Below, piece after piece: positions 1 to 63,574 of a stretch of 64,000 bases of DNA (within the stretch, counting starts at the first letter, position 1; each line of letters begins with the position of its first letter). The translations under genes were made by a program, and so were the position numbers. Origin of the DNA: Chaenocephalus aceratus (taxonomy: Eukaryota; Chordata; Actinopteri; Perciformes; Channichthyidae); NCBI GenBank assembly GCA_023974075.1, contig CM043800.1:37417060-37481059 (forward strand), in the 5' to 3' direction. The notes below the pieces were generated by a model. That model saw nothing but the letters and a program-made list of their open reading frames with translations. It did not search any database and had not been told where the DNA came from.

Positions 1-1532
1 TAGCATATTTGATCATTTGTTTAATGAAACTAGCGTGATTTTGGCAAGCCCAACTAGGTGTCATAGTTGAGTAATTGAATCACTAATTACAGTAAGAGTG
101 TGAGTAATGTGAATCATGTTTTTTTTTTTTTAAAGTTCACAACTATTCTGTTGTATTGAACAGCCATACAAGCAACGAGTGCTAAATGTAATCTGTTAGC
201 CTATGATGACTCGCTGCAAAACCAACTGTTAACCATTTTGTTTATTTGTTTAATGAAACTGTATGTTATGGTTATGTTATTTGACAGAGGCTTTTATCCA
301 AAGTGACTCACAAAAAACATAAAATAACCATAATTAACATTAGAATTTCAATACAAATAGTTACATAGTCAAGTTACATTACTTATTACATTTTTAACAG
401 GGTAATTACTCATCTGTAACCTACTACATTTAAAAAAAGTAAACTTCCCAACCCTAATGATTAATTATAGTCAGCTAATTAATTAAACTTCAACGGATGA
501 CAAAAGCATGTCAATATGTCCACTACATTAAATCAGCAGTAGCCTAAGTTCTGTCTTCAGTGTAAATGCTTCTTTAATAGTCATTGTATTACAATTTGAA
601 TTCATTGTAAATAATCTTTACTGTGCTGACTGCCTGTTTACCGTTTATCAGACAGTGTCATCATTTTTGACATGTTTTGTAATATTGCATGAGGTGTTTT
701 AGTCAGTTATTGTTGAGATTATTAATGCATATCAATTGTGCACCAATGCCTTAGCCTTTCCCTATGCAATACTTTAGATGACGTCTTGTTCTTATTGTTT
801 CAAAGGCATGGCCAAAGGTTTGCCTTCTGGACTCTGGAGGCCAGAAGCTTGCTGGAGGGAACCCTTCAGCCAATATTCAGAGTGCCACGACAGGTTATCT
901 CCCTCGAGAGGGAACAGCAGACCCCGCCTCACCCCCAGTGAAGAAACAGCAGACCCCGCAATAAAAATAAACAAAAATGTATTCTGAACTGAAATGCCTC
1001 TCGGTCAAACTGCTTGTTTATCTTTTGCAGGCTGGTGCATGAACACACTAACAGTTGTTTTTCAGTAATCTAGCACCTCTTCGAAGACACCTTTGATTTA
1101 TTAATAATAATAATGAAACGAGAATTATGATACTGTAGAAGGAACAGTGTTTAACAGTGTTGTTTTCTTTTGAATAATAATGAAACGAGAATTATAAACA
1201 TACCCAAAACTAAATTAACAGTGTTGTTTAATATACATATAAAGACATAAAAGACTATATTTTTGAAATTCTCAACTAAATTAACAGAATATATATATAT
1301 AAACATTCATGTGAACGTGCGTTGACCGTCACGTGCTCCGTCACGTGCGCGGGACCTGTGTGTGCGGTCGTGACGCGGGACCTGTGTGTGCGGTTCTGTA
1401 ACTGCTGTCTCCGACGCTGCAGCTTCATACTATTGGAGTAAAGACAAAAGAGAACGTAACTTATTTACGTAAAATAAATATTGCGCAGGAGATCAAAGTC
1501 CAGTTGTCAGGTGCAAAAACATCCCATGAAGC
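1..1532. other. non-coding, AT-rich, old repeat fragments
   Basis: No gene is visible. Around 270-310 there is a TTTTATCCAAAGTGACT-like string that is common in fish interspersed repeats. Two direct copies of AATAATGAAACGAGAATTAT occur near 1108 and 1173. The 738-990 interval has short overlapping open frames without family similarity. I see nothing else supportable. Confidence 0.5.
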
Positions 1533-1726
1533 AGTGATGGAAGAAGTACTAGGCCTACTTACTTAATTAAAAGTAGAAATACTACAGTGTAAAAATACTA
1601 AGATATAAGTAAAATTCATGCATCGAAAATGTTACTTAAGTAACAGTACAAAAGTATCATCCTCAGAATATACTTGAAGGACCAAAAGTAAAAGTAAATT
1701 CTGGAGAATTTACTTATTGAGAGAGA

Positions 1727-3755
1727 ACACTTATTGTTTGTGATTGGACAGAGCCAGCCAGAGAAGCACTGCTGTGATTGGTTGTTTTTGCTGCCAATCA
1801 AGAAATGACTTCGTGATTGGCCCAACACATCAGCCGTTAGCTGTTAGCACACACTCAGAGCTCACAGCTCCTCATATCTGTTCAGAAACTGGACAAAAGT
1901 TAAAGATATGCATAACAAAGACTGTCTATGTCATGGCGAATACAGTCGCTGCTTTATTTATGTCTGTATGATGTTGTTGTGAGTGTGGACGGAGCAGCTT
2001 CAGGTTAGTTTAGCCTGATCGGTCCGATTCCGATTTACATGGAGATACGCCCCGCCCCCTCTCCAGCGCATCTTGTTTGAATGACAGGAGTAAACACAGA
2101 ATTAATGCTTTATTAATTCATGGTTTTTAAGGGGCTTATCTCCATGTAAATACTATGGTAGACCACCCAATATTCGCATCGCTCTAATCGCTCGAGTTTC
2201 ACCGCGGCTGTCAGCTGTGTTTGCTCCTGTCATTCAAACAAGACGCGCTGGAGAGGGGGCGGGAAGTATCTCCATGTAAATCCTATGGGAGATACCAACT
2301 ACAACAAAATTAACACATTTGACCGTGATTTAATTGTAATACACGTTTCAAAGTGATGCCGAAGTAACTACATACTGATAACGGTTAGTAAAAACCATGA
2401 ATTAATGCTTTGACAAGTCTGCAGACAAGACGGCAGGCGAAAAGCTTTTAAAATGCGTGTTTTCAGAATAGAATCGGATCCATCAGGCTACACTAACCTG
2501 TAGCTGCTCCGTCCACACTCACAACAACGTCATACAGACATAAATAAAGCAGCGACTGTATTCGCCATGACACAGACAGTCTGTGGTTTGTACATATTTA
2601 ACTTTTGTCCAGTTTCTGAACAGATATGAGGAGCTGTGAGCTCTGAGTAGGCTTGTTTCAGACAAGCAAGACCTGCGCAGTTGCGATCAACGTCTTGCTA
2701 GTGCGTTGCATGATGGTTAGTCATTTTGTCCGACTTGCTCTGGAGGCTCGCCCACATGAGACTTTGAAATCTCGCGGGACAAAGACGCCCGCAGCCTTGA
2801 GAGCGAGGCGAGGCGTGTTGGCGCAGTTGCTCTCCACGAGCTGCGGAAGCGAAATGCTTGATGGGAAACGGCTCGCTGGTATCTCGAGCTGAGCGCTCAT
2901 TGGTGGTTTTTACCACGTGCTGCTGATGAAACTCTCCAATTGGCTGGCAAAAGTTTGTTGTTGTTTTGTGTCAGTTTTACGTCGCCACATCCATTCCCAT
3001 TTTTCATCATTGTTCCACAATGTTTATCATCATGAAATTAATATCTATATATTGTATACTATAGCCTACTGCTTACCGTTTTCATACTTTATATATCTTA
3101 GCATATTCATACACACTGTTCATACTGCTCACAGGCTGATATCTAGTGTATTCATACCCCACTGTTTATTCATCATTCAATTCATTCTATATGTTATTCT
3201 GTAGATTGTGTACATTACTTTCCACTTCACTGCTTGTTGCACCTGGTTAGAAGCTAAACTGCATTTCGTTCTCTTAGTACCTGTAATATGTGCAATAACA
3301 ATAAAGTTTAATCTAATCTTGAGCAGGAACACATTTATTTACTTAGTACATATCTGACATTAACGATTAAACACATTTGTGCATTCTTTATAAATGCAAA
3401 CCGAGTCAAGCCGACTCCGGAGGTGGCGGTATGCACCTTAAAGTTGTTTGCAATCCGCCAAAAAACCGAGAGAAGAAGATGAAGAAGCCGTCTCCGAGCT
3501 GTCCGACTTCAGGCGAGCTTTTTGAGACCTCCCCCGGCTGCGATCGGCTACTCTCGTCTACTTTCGAGGCGAGCCGCAATGTGTCTCAAACAAGCCTAGT
3601 GTGTGCTAACGGCTGATGTGTTGGGAGGGACCGGTTGGGACATATTGCGCTGTCGGACGTTGACCAATCACGAAGCGTCATTTCTTCACTGGCAGCAAAA
3701 ACAACCAATCACAGCAGTGCTTCTCTGGCTGGCTCTGTCCAATCATAAACAAGAA
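1727..3755. mobile_element. long palindromic (inverted-arm) DNA element
   Basis: The left arm (about 1735-2285) is repeated in inverse orientation on the right. GATTGGACAGAGCCAGCCAG at 1743 pairs with its complement near 3721-3744. The CTCACAGCTCCTCATATCTG block at 1861 pairs with about 2621-2640. GTGTGGACGGAGCAGCT at 1984 pairs with about 2500-2516. The inner CTCCAGCGCATCTTGTTTGA segment pairs with about 2236-2257. The right arm is interrupted at 2649-3597 by another element. No transposase is encoded. Confidence 0.75.
2649..3597. mobile_element. AGGCTTG-type DNA transposon, copy 1, with 3-bp target duplication
   Basis: Starts AGGCTTGTTTCAGAC and ends GTGTCTCAAACAAGCCT, an inverted terminal pair, flanked by AGT on both sides (2646-2648, 3598-3600). 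It sits in the right arm of the palindromic element. The uninterrupted left arm gives the empty site (CTCTG-AGT-GTGTGCTAAC in complement), proving precise insertion with AGT duplicated. A second copy is at 41133-42225. Non-autonomous: only short unrelated open frames inside. Confidence 0.85.
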
Positions 3756-4773
3756 CTGATCTCCCTAAAGGAATACCCTTTCCGTCCAATGTGAAATGCT
3801 GTGGTGTTTGTGAAATGCTGCGGTGTTTTCTGAAATGTTGTGGCGTTTGTGAAATGCTGTTGTGTTTTCATTTTAAGTCATACGCTAATATTAACCATTA
3901 CACAGCTTCAATCATTACTTTACTTACCTTGACCACATAACAGCTGTATTGAAGGTTTGCTTTTTGATCAATAAACACAACAACAAAAAGCAAACTCCAC
4001 TGGTATGGAACATACATGGCCTAATATCCAGAGGAGATGCGTTTATTGAGTAAACAAACGGTCAAGGGCAGAACGTCTGCACAACCCACTGCACCGCACG
4101 CCACGGTTAACTTGTTAAGCCCGAAGGTCCCAGCCGGTGGGGACCCTGGTTTTTTTTTTCTCGACACTGTCTCAGGGCATCTTAATATTTAAAAACCTAT
4201 CAATGTGTTATACCAGATTAACGAGAAGAATCTCAGCTAACTGACGATAAGAACCATTTTTACCGAAACAAAACACAAGTCTCACAAGAAGCGTTAGCAT
4301 TAGCCCTTAGCTAAAACGGGCAGATGCTACTTCCGGTGCTATCTAGCAAAAACGATCTTTAAAACTTAATATTTGCTGCACAAACTACATATCATCTGAA
4401 AGCTGATACTCCACAGATTATTTTGTTATATGTATCATCACTGTAGGACACAAACTCACTGAGCTATCAGCCAGAACAGAGAAGAAAAAAAACAACAGTT
4501 TTCAAAACCATAACAATAATTATGTCTTACCGTTGCTGTTTTGTGATCAAAGCTCTTGTTCAAGGGAATAAAAACGCTGCTTAAGGTTAATCTATTGTCT
4601 CTTAGTCACTTTAGAATTGTTCCTGATAATCTATCATTACATTCATGGCAGCAGAGTAGGTATAAAGTTTCGCATTCTCGAGCTAATGCTGTCTCACGTG
4701 CTGTTTACGCAAACCTCTTTCTACTTGACGTAAGTGTTTAGCGGGACTTACTAACGGTCACTCGATTCTATTG

Positions 4774-5532
4774 CAGTGTGAGAAAAAGTTTTTAGAGAGT
4801 ACTTGTCCATGGACAAGTGAGTTTGGCAATTTACTTGTCCGAATACATTTTTCACTTGTCCAGAATGGACAAAAATTGGGGCCACTGGAATCTTCTTCTT
4901 CATCATCGTATTTTACACTTTCCCACGGTTTTTACAACACCGCTAACGTAAGTGAGCGGTAAGATTTTACTGCATCACACATAGGGTTGGGTATCATTTG
5001 GATTTTAACGATTCCGGTTCTGCTTTTCGATTCCGGTTATTTTCGGTTCTCGATTCCGGTTCTTTGAGAGGGTAAAAATAAGTCAAACTGGGAGAAAAAT
5101 ATATTTATGAAAACATTAAGTCAAATCTGTATTCCTATTTACAAATCACTTCAAACTCGGCCTCGCCTCCTGTCCTCACAACTTTTATTAATCTGGGGAC
5201 CGGACAATTGTTATTTGTTCCTACTCGGAACCGAGTTTTGCTTCCCAACCCGGCCACTGTGCTACACTTCCCGCTCTGTCTAACTGTACAGAAAGCGGCG
5301 AGATGCATTTCCTTATGAATCAACAAGCAGAACCGAAACTAACATTTCTAAACGAACAATGGCGGACACGGACACTTTGCGAATGAGTTCTGCCTTTTGT
5401 AAAGTGAATTTTTCAATAAATCGGGGCGAAAAACGTCACTTGTCCGCCGGACAAGTCAATTGACATATCTACTTGTCCGATATTGTAAATAACACGTCCC
5501 GGACGGTGGGACGTGTACTTTTTCGCACACTG
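4774..5532. mobile_element. CAGTGTG-ended MITE nested in the piggyBac-like element
   Basis: Left end CAGTGTGAGAAAAAGT and right end ACTTTTTCGCACACTG are inverted copies. TATTG flanks both sides (4769-4773 and 5533-5537), a 5-bp duplication. It contains repeated ACTTGTCC / GGACAAGT strings and an internal GGGTTGGGTATCATTTGG / GATTCCGGTT segment (about 4985-5080) typical of another fish repeat. No coding capacity recognised. Confidence 0.7.
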
Positions 5533-5698
5533 TATTGGCTCTAACGGTTCAGAAAAGGTGTCAATCGACCAATGGGTTCCAAAGATATGATGCTGCGTAG
5601 TATAAACTACGCCCGCTCCGGCTCCATTACGCATTACGCAGCCAGAAGGGAGAGCTTCACCACAGAGCAGCTGCAAGAGATGCTAGCTGACGATAGCT

Positions 5699-5801
5699 AT
5701 GATCATACCAGATGACTCTTCGTCGGATGATGAAGATCTCCTCCAGCCAGACCTGGATCCGGACAGTAGTGACTCGGATGTTGAATTTCCACCACGGGAA
5801 A
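5699..5801 (+). pseudogene. piggyBac-like transposase N-terminal remnant
   Basis: Reads MIIPDDSSSDDEDLLQPDLD then PDSSDSDVEFPPRE, the Ser/Asp/Glu-rich N-terminus typical of piggyBac-family transposases, ending at a GTATGT donor-like sequence. The next family match (6281-6607) is not in frame after a simple splice, so the catalytic core has been deleted. Confidence 0.5.
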
Positions 5802-5812
5802 GGTATGTAATC

Positions 5813-6228
5813 TCTCTGTTTTTATATATTACTTATGTGTTTGGTGGAACTGCGTCACAGTGCTAGCTTAGCCAAGAAGCTACAGGAATGATTAGGCAAA
5901 ATGCTAAATAGTGTTACTTGTCTTTTTGGAGTTACATTTTCTAAATGAATGGCCAGTGAATGAATATATACATGTGTTTACTTATTTATTTGGTGTAATA
6001 TTATTCATTTATAGTCCAATATTATCCTTTTTATATATTACTTTTGTGTTTGGTGGAACTGCATCACAGTGTTAGCTTAGCCAACAGGAATGATTAGCCA
6101 AAATGCTAAATAGTGTTACTTGTTTTTTTGGAGTTACATTTTCTAAATGAATGGCCAGTGAATGAATATACATGTTTACTTATTTATTTGGTGTAATATT
6201 ATTCATTTATAGTCCAATATTATCCTAT
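5813..6228. repeat. imperfect tandem duplication of about 205 bp
   Basis: TTTTATATATTACTTNTGTG, GGTGGAACTGCRTCACAGTG, AAAATGCTAAATAGTGTTAC and GGAGTTACATTTTCTAAATG each occur twice in the same order, first about 5819-6026 and again about 6029-6228. The second copy has lost a short AAGAAGCTA segment. It lies between the two transposase remnants. Confidence 0.8.
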
Positions 6229-6280
6229 AAGTATAAGCCAGTGAATTAATCTAATCTCTTTGTTTTTCCACATTTGTTAG

Positions 6281-6607
6281 ATGGGGTGTGACCCCAGCAG
6301 GACAAAGCCACACACCCAGAAGACATTCAGGGAGCAGCTTGCTGCAGAATTGTTGGAGTTTGCTGAAGGCCCTGCTGAAGGCCCTGCACCTCCACCACCC
6401 CCTCCTCCACCACTCACATGCATGCCCGAGTATTATGGGGAAGATGCCACCAAGGTCAGGAAGAACTGCAGGAGGTGCCTAGATGCTGGACTCAAAAGGG
6501 TGAAGACACCTGTGTACTGCAGGAAGTGCCAGGTCCCTCTGTGCTTCACTGTCAAAAAGAACTGTTTGAGGGAGTGGCACGACCTAAATACTGGAACATT
6601 CAGATAG
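6281..6607 (+). pseudogene. piggyBac-like transposase C-terminal zinc-ribbon remnant
   Basis: The frame encodes a linker FREQLAAELLEFAEGPAEGP, a run of prolines, then RKNCRRCLDAGLKR, YCRKCQVPLC and NCLREWHDLN: a C-x2-C ... C-x2-C ... C pattern matching the C-terminal Cys-rich domain of piggyBac-type transposases. The DDD catalytic region is absent. The stop codon follows soon after, as expected of a true C-terminus. Confidence 0.6.
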
Positions 6608-6772
6608 GTATAACGTTTTGCGAGTGTTTATTTAAAAAAAAAAATACTTGTTGTCTTTATATACCTAGTGTGATTTTATTGTATAGTGTGTTGGTAACAT
6701 ATTTGTTGTTTTTACAAACCTACAGTGTGGTTTTATTGTATAGTTGTTAAATGTTTGTTTTTACATGCCTAT

Positions 6773-7156
6773 TGTTACGGTGTGTGAAGCAGGTCGGACC
6801 CAAATGCAGATTAAAGTAAAAATAATTCCTTTATTCCAAGGCTATATACACAGACAGAACAGAACACTCACCGAGGACAAGCCAAATCACAAGACGAACC
6901 GACACTGAACACTGGGAGACAGGGGAATTTAACACAGGGTAACTAGACACAGGTGGGAACAATCAGGGGCGGGGCTGACACTGATGAGCACAGGACACAC
7001 ACAAGGAGTGACAGGTGAAAACAATCAGGAAATGAGACACACCAGGGAAACTAACGACAGACATGAAAACACAGGGAAAAGAGACCAGACAATATACCAG
7101 GAGGAAAATACCCATAACCAGACATACAAAAGTGACAAAACATGAGAATCCTGACA
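6773..7156 (-). mobile_element. 3' LTR of an LTR retrotransposon (minus orientation)
   Basis: On the minus strand the 384-bp segment starts TGTCAGGATTCTCATG and ends CACACACCGTAACA, i.e. TG...CA. It is preceded by a polypurine tract (a run of G at 7158-7164 in complement). It holds a TATATA at 6843-6848 and an AATAAA at 6830-6835 near its 3' part. Together these fit a Ty3/gypsy-style 3' LTR. No 5' LTR is found in the window, so the element is truncated. Confidence 0.7.
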
Positions 7157-8702
7157 GAACCCCCCCCTCAAGGGACGGATTCCAGACGTCCCTAAAAAAA
7201 AAAAACACAAAAGTCCGAAACCTCAAGCAGGGTGGGTGGAGGGGGTCCGGAGGAGGGACGCAAAACTAGGGCCACCAGGGTGGGTGGAGGGGGTCCGGAG
7301 GACGGGTCTTGGGCTGACAGCCCAGGGGCATGGCAGAGGACCAGGAAGGGGTCTCGGCGGACGGCCGGGGGCAAGGCAGAAGCCGAGAAGGGGGACTCGA
7401 GCGGACGGCCCGGGGGCAAGGCAGAAGCCGAGAAAGGGGACTGACGGAAGGCCAGGGGGCCGGAAGAGCCGAGAAAGGGGACTCGGCGGACGGCCCGGGG
7501 CAAGCCATAGTCCAAGGTGGGGGACTCGGGCGGACGGCCCGGGGGCAAGGCAGAGTCCAAGTGGGCGAAGGCCAATCAGCTCTGGAGGACGAACAGGAAC
7601 CGGAGCCGGTGGGACAGGCTTCGGCAGGATCCCCCAGGGAAGAGGACCAGAAGTTGGCAGGACCTCCGACGAGACCGGTGCTGGCGGGACCTCCAACTGA
7701 ACAGGACAAGGGGTTGGCAGGACCCCCTGCAGAAGACTTGACAGCGGGACCCCCAACGTGACTGGACATAGGGTTGGCAGGACCCCCGGCAGGAGAGTAG
7801 TCGGCGGGACCTCCAACGGCACAGGACCTAGGGCTGGCAGGACCCCCGGCAGAAGAGTCGTCGGCGAGACCCCCAACGGGACAGGACACAGGGTTGGCAG
7901 GACCCCCGGTAGGAGAGTAGTCGACGGGACCCCCAACGGGACAGGACATGGAGCTGGCAGGAACCCCAGCGGAACCTCCAACAGCACAGGACATAGGGTT
8001 GGCAGGACCCCCGGCAGGAGAGTAGACAGCGGGACCTCCAACGAGACAGGACAAAGGGTTGGCAGGACCCCCGACAGGAGAGCAGTCAGCGGGGCCTCCA
8101 ACGGCACAGGACAAAGGGTTGGCAGGACCCCCGGCAGGAGAGTAGTCGGCGGGACCTCCAACGAGACAGGACAAGGAGCTGGCAGGACCCCCGGCAGGAG
8201 AGTAGTCGGCGGGACCTCCAACGAGACAGGACAAGGAGCTGGCAGGACCCCCGGCAGGAGAGTAGATGGCGGGACCTCCAACGGCACAGGACAAAGGGTT
8301 GGCAGGACCCCCGACAGGAGAGCAGTCAGCGGGGCCTCCAACGGCACAGGACACAGGACTGGCAGGACCCCCGGCAGGAGAGCAGACGGCGGGACCTCCA
8401 ACGAGACAGGACATGGGGTTGGCAGGACCCCCGGCAGGAGAGTAGATGGCGGGACCTCCAACGGGACAGGACAAAGGGCCGGCAGGACCCCCGGCAGGAG
8501 AGCAGACGGCGGGACCTCCAACGAGACAGGACATGGGGTTGGCAGGACCCCCGGCAGAAGAGTAGTCGGCGGGACCTCCAACGAGACAGGACATGGGGTT
8601 GGCAGGACCCCCGGCAGAAGAGTAGTCTGCGGGACCTCCAACGGCACAGGACCTGGGGTTGGCAGGACCTCCGGCAGAAGAGTAGTCTGCGGGACCTCTA
8701 TA
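7157..8702 (-). mobile_element. truncated LTR-element internal region made of 60-bp coding-like repeats
   Basis: From about 7640 to 8700 the sequence is a tandem array of 60-bp units (16 in strict register from 7741), with core GGTTGGCAGGACCCCCGGCA. The unit is 20 codons. Long frames stay open on the minus strand (512 and 442 codons; motifs LEVPPTTLLPGVLPTPCPV or GGPADYSPAGGPANPMSC) and on the plus strand (324 codons). It ends at the polypurine tract beside the LTR, so it is the 3' internal part of the retroelement; which frame, if any, was coding is unknown. Confidence 0.6.
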
Positions 8703-8790
8703 GAAAGTACGATATTTGCCTCCGAAATGTAGTGAAGTAGAAGTATTAAGTATAGCATCAAATTGAAATACTCAAGTACAATTAAGTCAA

Positions 8791-9060
8791 TTATAATGAA
8801 TAAAAACTGAACACATTGTGATTCTTCCAGGTTATATAACCTTACTTTTTAAATACCGTTATGTGCATTGTTTCTGTTCCTGCTTTAAAAAGAAAGCTCT
8901 CTCATGGAGACGTCATATAGTGTTTTTATTATGAATTTCGTAATGTTTTCTGACAGTTCTCAATAACAATTAGTCAGCATAATCCATGTCATCATCGTAT
9001 CAATAATTACAGGTAATGTTCCAATAGTAACATAGTAATAATATAAGTTATTAATCAATG
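8791..9060. other. short non-coding spacer
   Basis: AT-rich sequence between the nested transposon block and the inferred clstn3 poly(A) region. I see no gene or clear repeat in it. Confidence 0.4.
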
Positions 9061-9065
9061 CAATG

Positions 9066-10574
9066 TTTATTCCTTTCTTAACATCACACTCAAAAACGAC
9101 AGGCTTTATTTACTGACAGGTTTAGCACTGCACATTGATAGGTTACACAGACAGACAGCAAGAGACACAGAGAGAGTGGGGGAGAGGTGGGGGGGGGAAG
9201 GGAGGTGAGGAGAAGCACATTCATTGAACCAAATATATTTCATGGAGTGAGATAGAAAATAAATTAAAGGTTCAGTTTTGAAATGTGAAAAAAGTGTGAA
9301 ATGAGTCGTATCGACGTATCACAACAATGTGCCCTCCTTTTTCTGTGATTCAGATATGGCAAAATTACAACAATATTACACACAAATTAAGAGACACTCA
9401 TCAAGGGATTATCATCCTTATCACTACTACTATTATTAGAATTATTATTATACTGTTTTTCTGATGCTGTAAAGGTGATCACTCGAATGGAAAAAAAGTA
9501 AACCTGCTCCCTCTCAAAGTGTGCAAAAAAAAGAGAGAAGAAGAGTGGCTGCAATAATAATAGTAATAACAATAATATCACAATATTCATCCTCGTATGT
9601 ACAGAAAATTCATTACAATCAATACAATCAAAACTGCCCAAGCTGAGCGGACATTCTGGAAACAGCAGGGGTAGCATTATGAGGTGTGTGTGTGTGTGTT
9701 GTTGCATGTGACGTCTTATTGTAGAAGCAGTGAGAGTCATTAAGAGACATTCCAGCGGTCACTGTGAGAGGGGTCAGAGGTCACCGGGTTTACTGTATAT
9801 GACGATGTTTAGTTATCACAAGCTAAAACTCTGCTCCTCCCGACTCAACACCGAGAGGCTTTAATGCATCTGGGTATTGCATAACTTGGGTGAGGTGTGT
9901 GGTTGATAGATCGTCTTATCATCAGCCCAACATAACATATAGTCAGGAGCCTAAGTGGTCACAACACCAAAAGAAAAATACCTGCAAGCGTCGTTTAAGT
10001 CGTTATGGGTAAGTTGGAGTGACTGTGATGTCTGACCTCGCTGTCTTCACTCGAGGAATGTGTCGAGAGAGAATGCAAAGGGGGAGGAAAGAGCTTGTGC
10101 ACCGACTTCTCGAGTCGAGTCTAATCAGGGAGTGAGAGACATGTCGGGATCCTTTCAAGGCCTGTTCCACTTTGTAAAGATTTCACTCTGTGTTCAATAA
10201 CAAAAGTAGAATACAATCTCTTTTTTTCTTTTTCTTTTTAAACAAAAGCAGTCTCATTCAACCAGTATAACACTATACAGACACATTACCATCGTGTGGT
10301 TTAGAACTGGTGCACCACAGACGAGTTTGGTGGGGTTTTGCTCAGGCGGATAAATTACATTAAATGTATACATTGTGCCATTGAACATTTAGGTGGAGAA
10401 CAACTGCCCGTTGTTGGCTATAGGTCACATATGGCGTTGAGTGTCAAGAGTATTACAGTGACTGTGTTGTGCGTCGTGTTTGTAAGCATACATTCCTTAT
10501 ACTAGTGTCAGCAGTCGTTGATTTGAAAAGTGTTGGAGTGTGTGAGCCGGTTTGTGGTTTCCATGAGAACTGGT
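9066..10574 (-). other. clstn3: probable clstn3 3' untranslated region with two poly(A) signals
   Basis: Sequence after the stop codon contains no coding signal or recognised transposon up to about 9.1 kb. On the minus strand AATAAA occurs at 9105-9110 and again at 9066-9071, each preceded by a long non-repetitive stretch, so polyadenylation near 9.04-9.09 kb would give a 3' UTR of about 1.5 kb. A short CA/GT run at 9683-9699 and A/T-rich ATTATT clusters at 9425-9580 are present. The exact end is inference; earlier cryptic sites cannot be excluded. Confidence 0.5.
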
Positions 10575-63467
<52,893 letters not shown>

Positions 63468-63574
63468 CTGAAGAAGAAGAAGAAGAAGACGAAGAGGAAA
63501 TTATGTTCTGCAATAATGATGGTTTTTCTTTTTAAAGAATCGGCCAAGGACACAAGAGCAGGGACGTGTCACCC

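Larger units (their letters stand above)
4114..6772 (+). mobile_element. decayed piggyBac-like transposon
   Basis: Begins at a TTAA followed by GCCCGAAGGTCCCAGCCGG (about 4114). It carries two transposase remnants: an acidic N-terminal piece at 5699-5801 and a C-terminal Cys-rich piece at 6281-6607. A separate element is nested at 4774-5532, and the right end is replaced by an LTR at 6773. Family call rests on the Cys-rich C-terminal ribbon and the acidic N-terminus; the TIRs were not confirmed as a pair. Confidence 0.55.
1533..8790. mobile_element. hAT-like MITE split by a 7-kb nested transposon stack
   Basis: The left half (1533-1725) starts CAGTGATGGAAGAAGTACT and contains repeated AAAAGTAAAAGTA motifs. 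The right half (8703-8790) reads AAAGTACGATATTTGCCTCC and AAATACTCAAGTACAATTAA. In fish genomes these two halves normally form one short hAT-type element (family knowledge from memory, not searched). Everything between them is other transposons, so the host MITE is inferred to be the oldest layer. Confidence 0.55.

Noticed and set aside
7223..8761. Pro/Leu/Val-rich 512-codon minus frame as a cellular mucin- or collagen-like gene
   Set aside because: It abuts a polypurine tract and LTR and consists of 60-bp repeats; it belongs to a truncated LTR retrotransposon.
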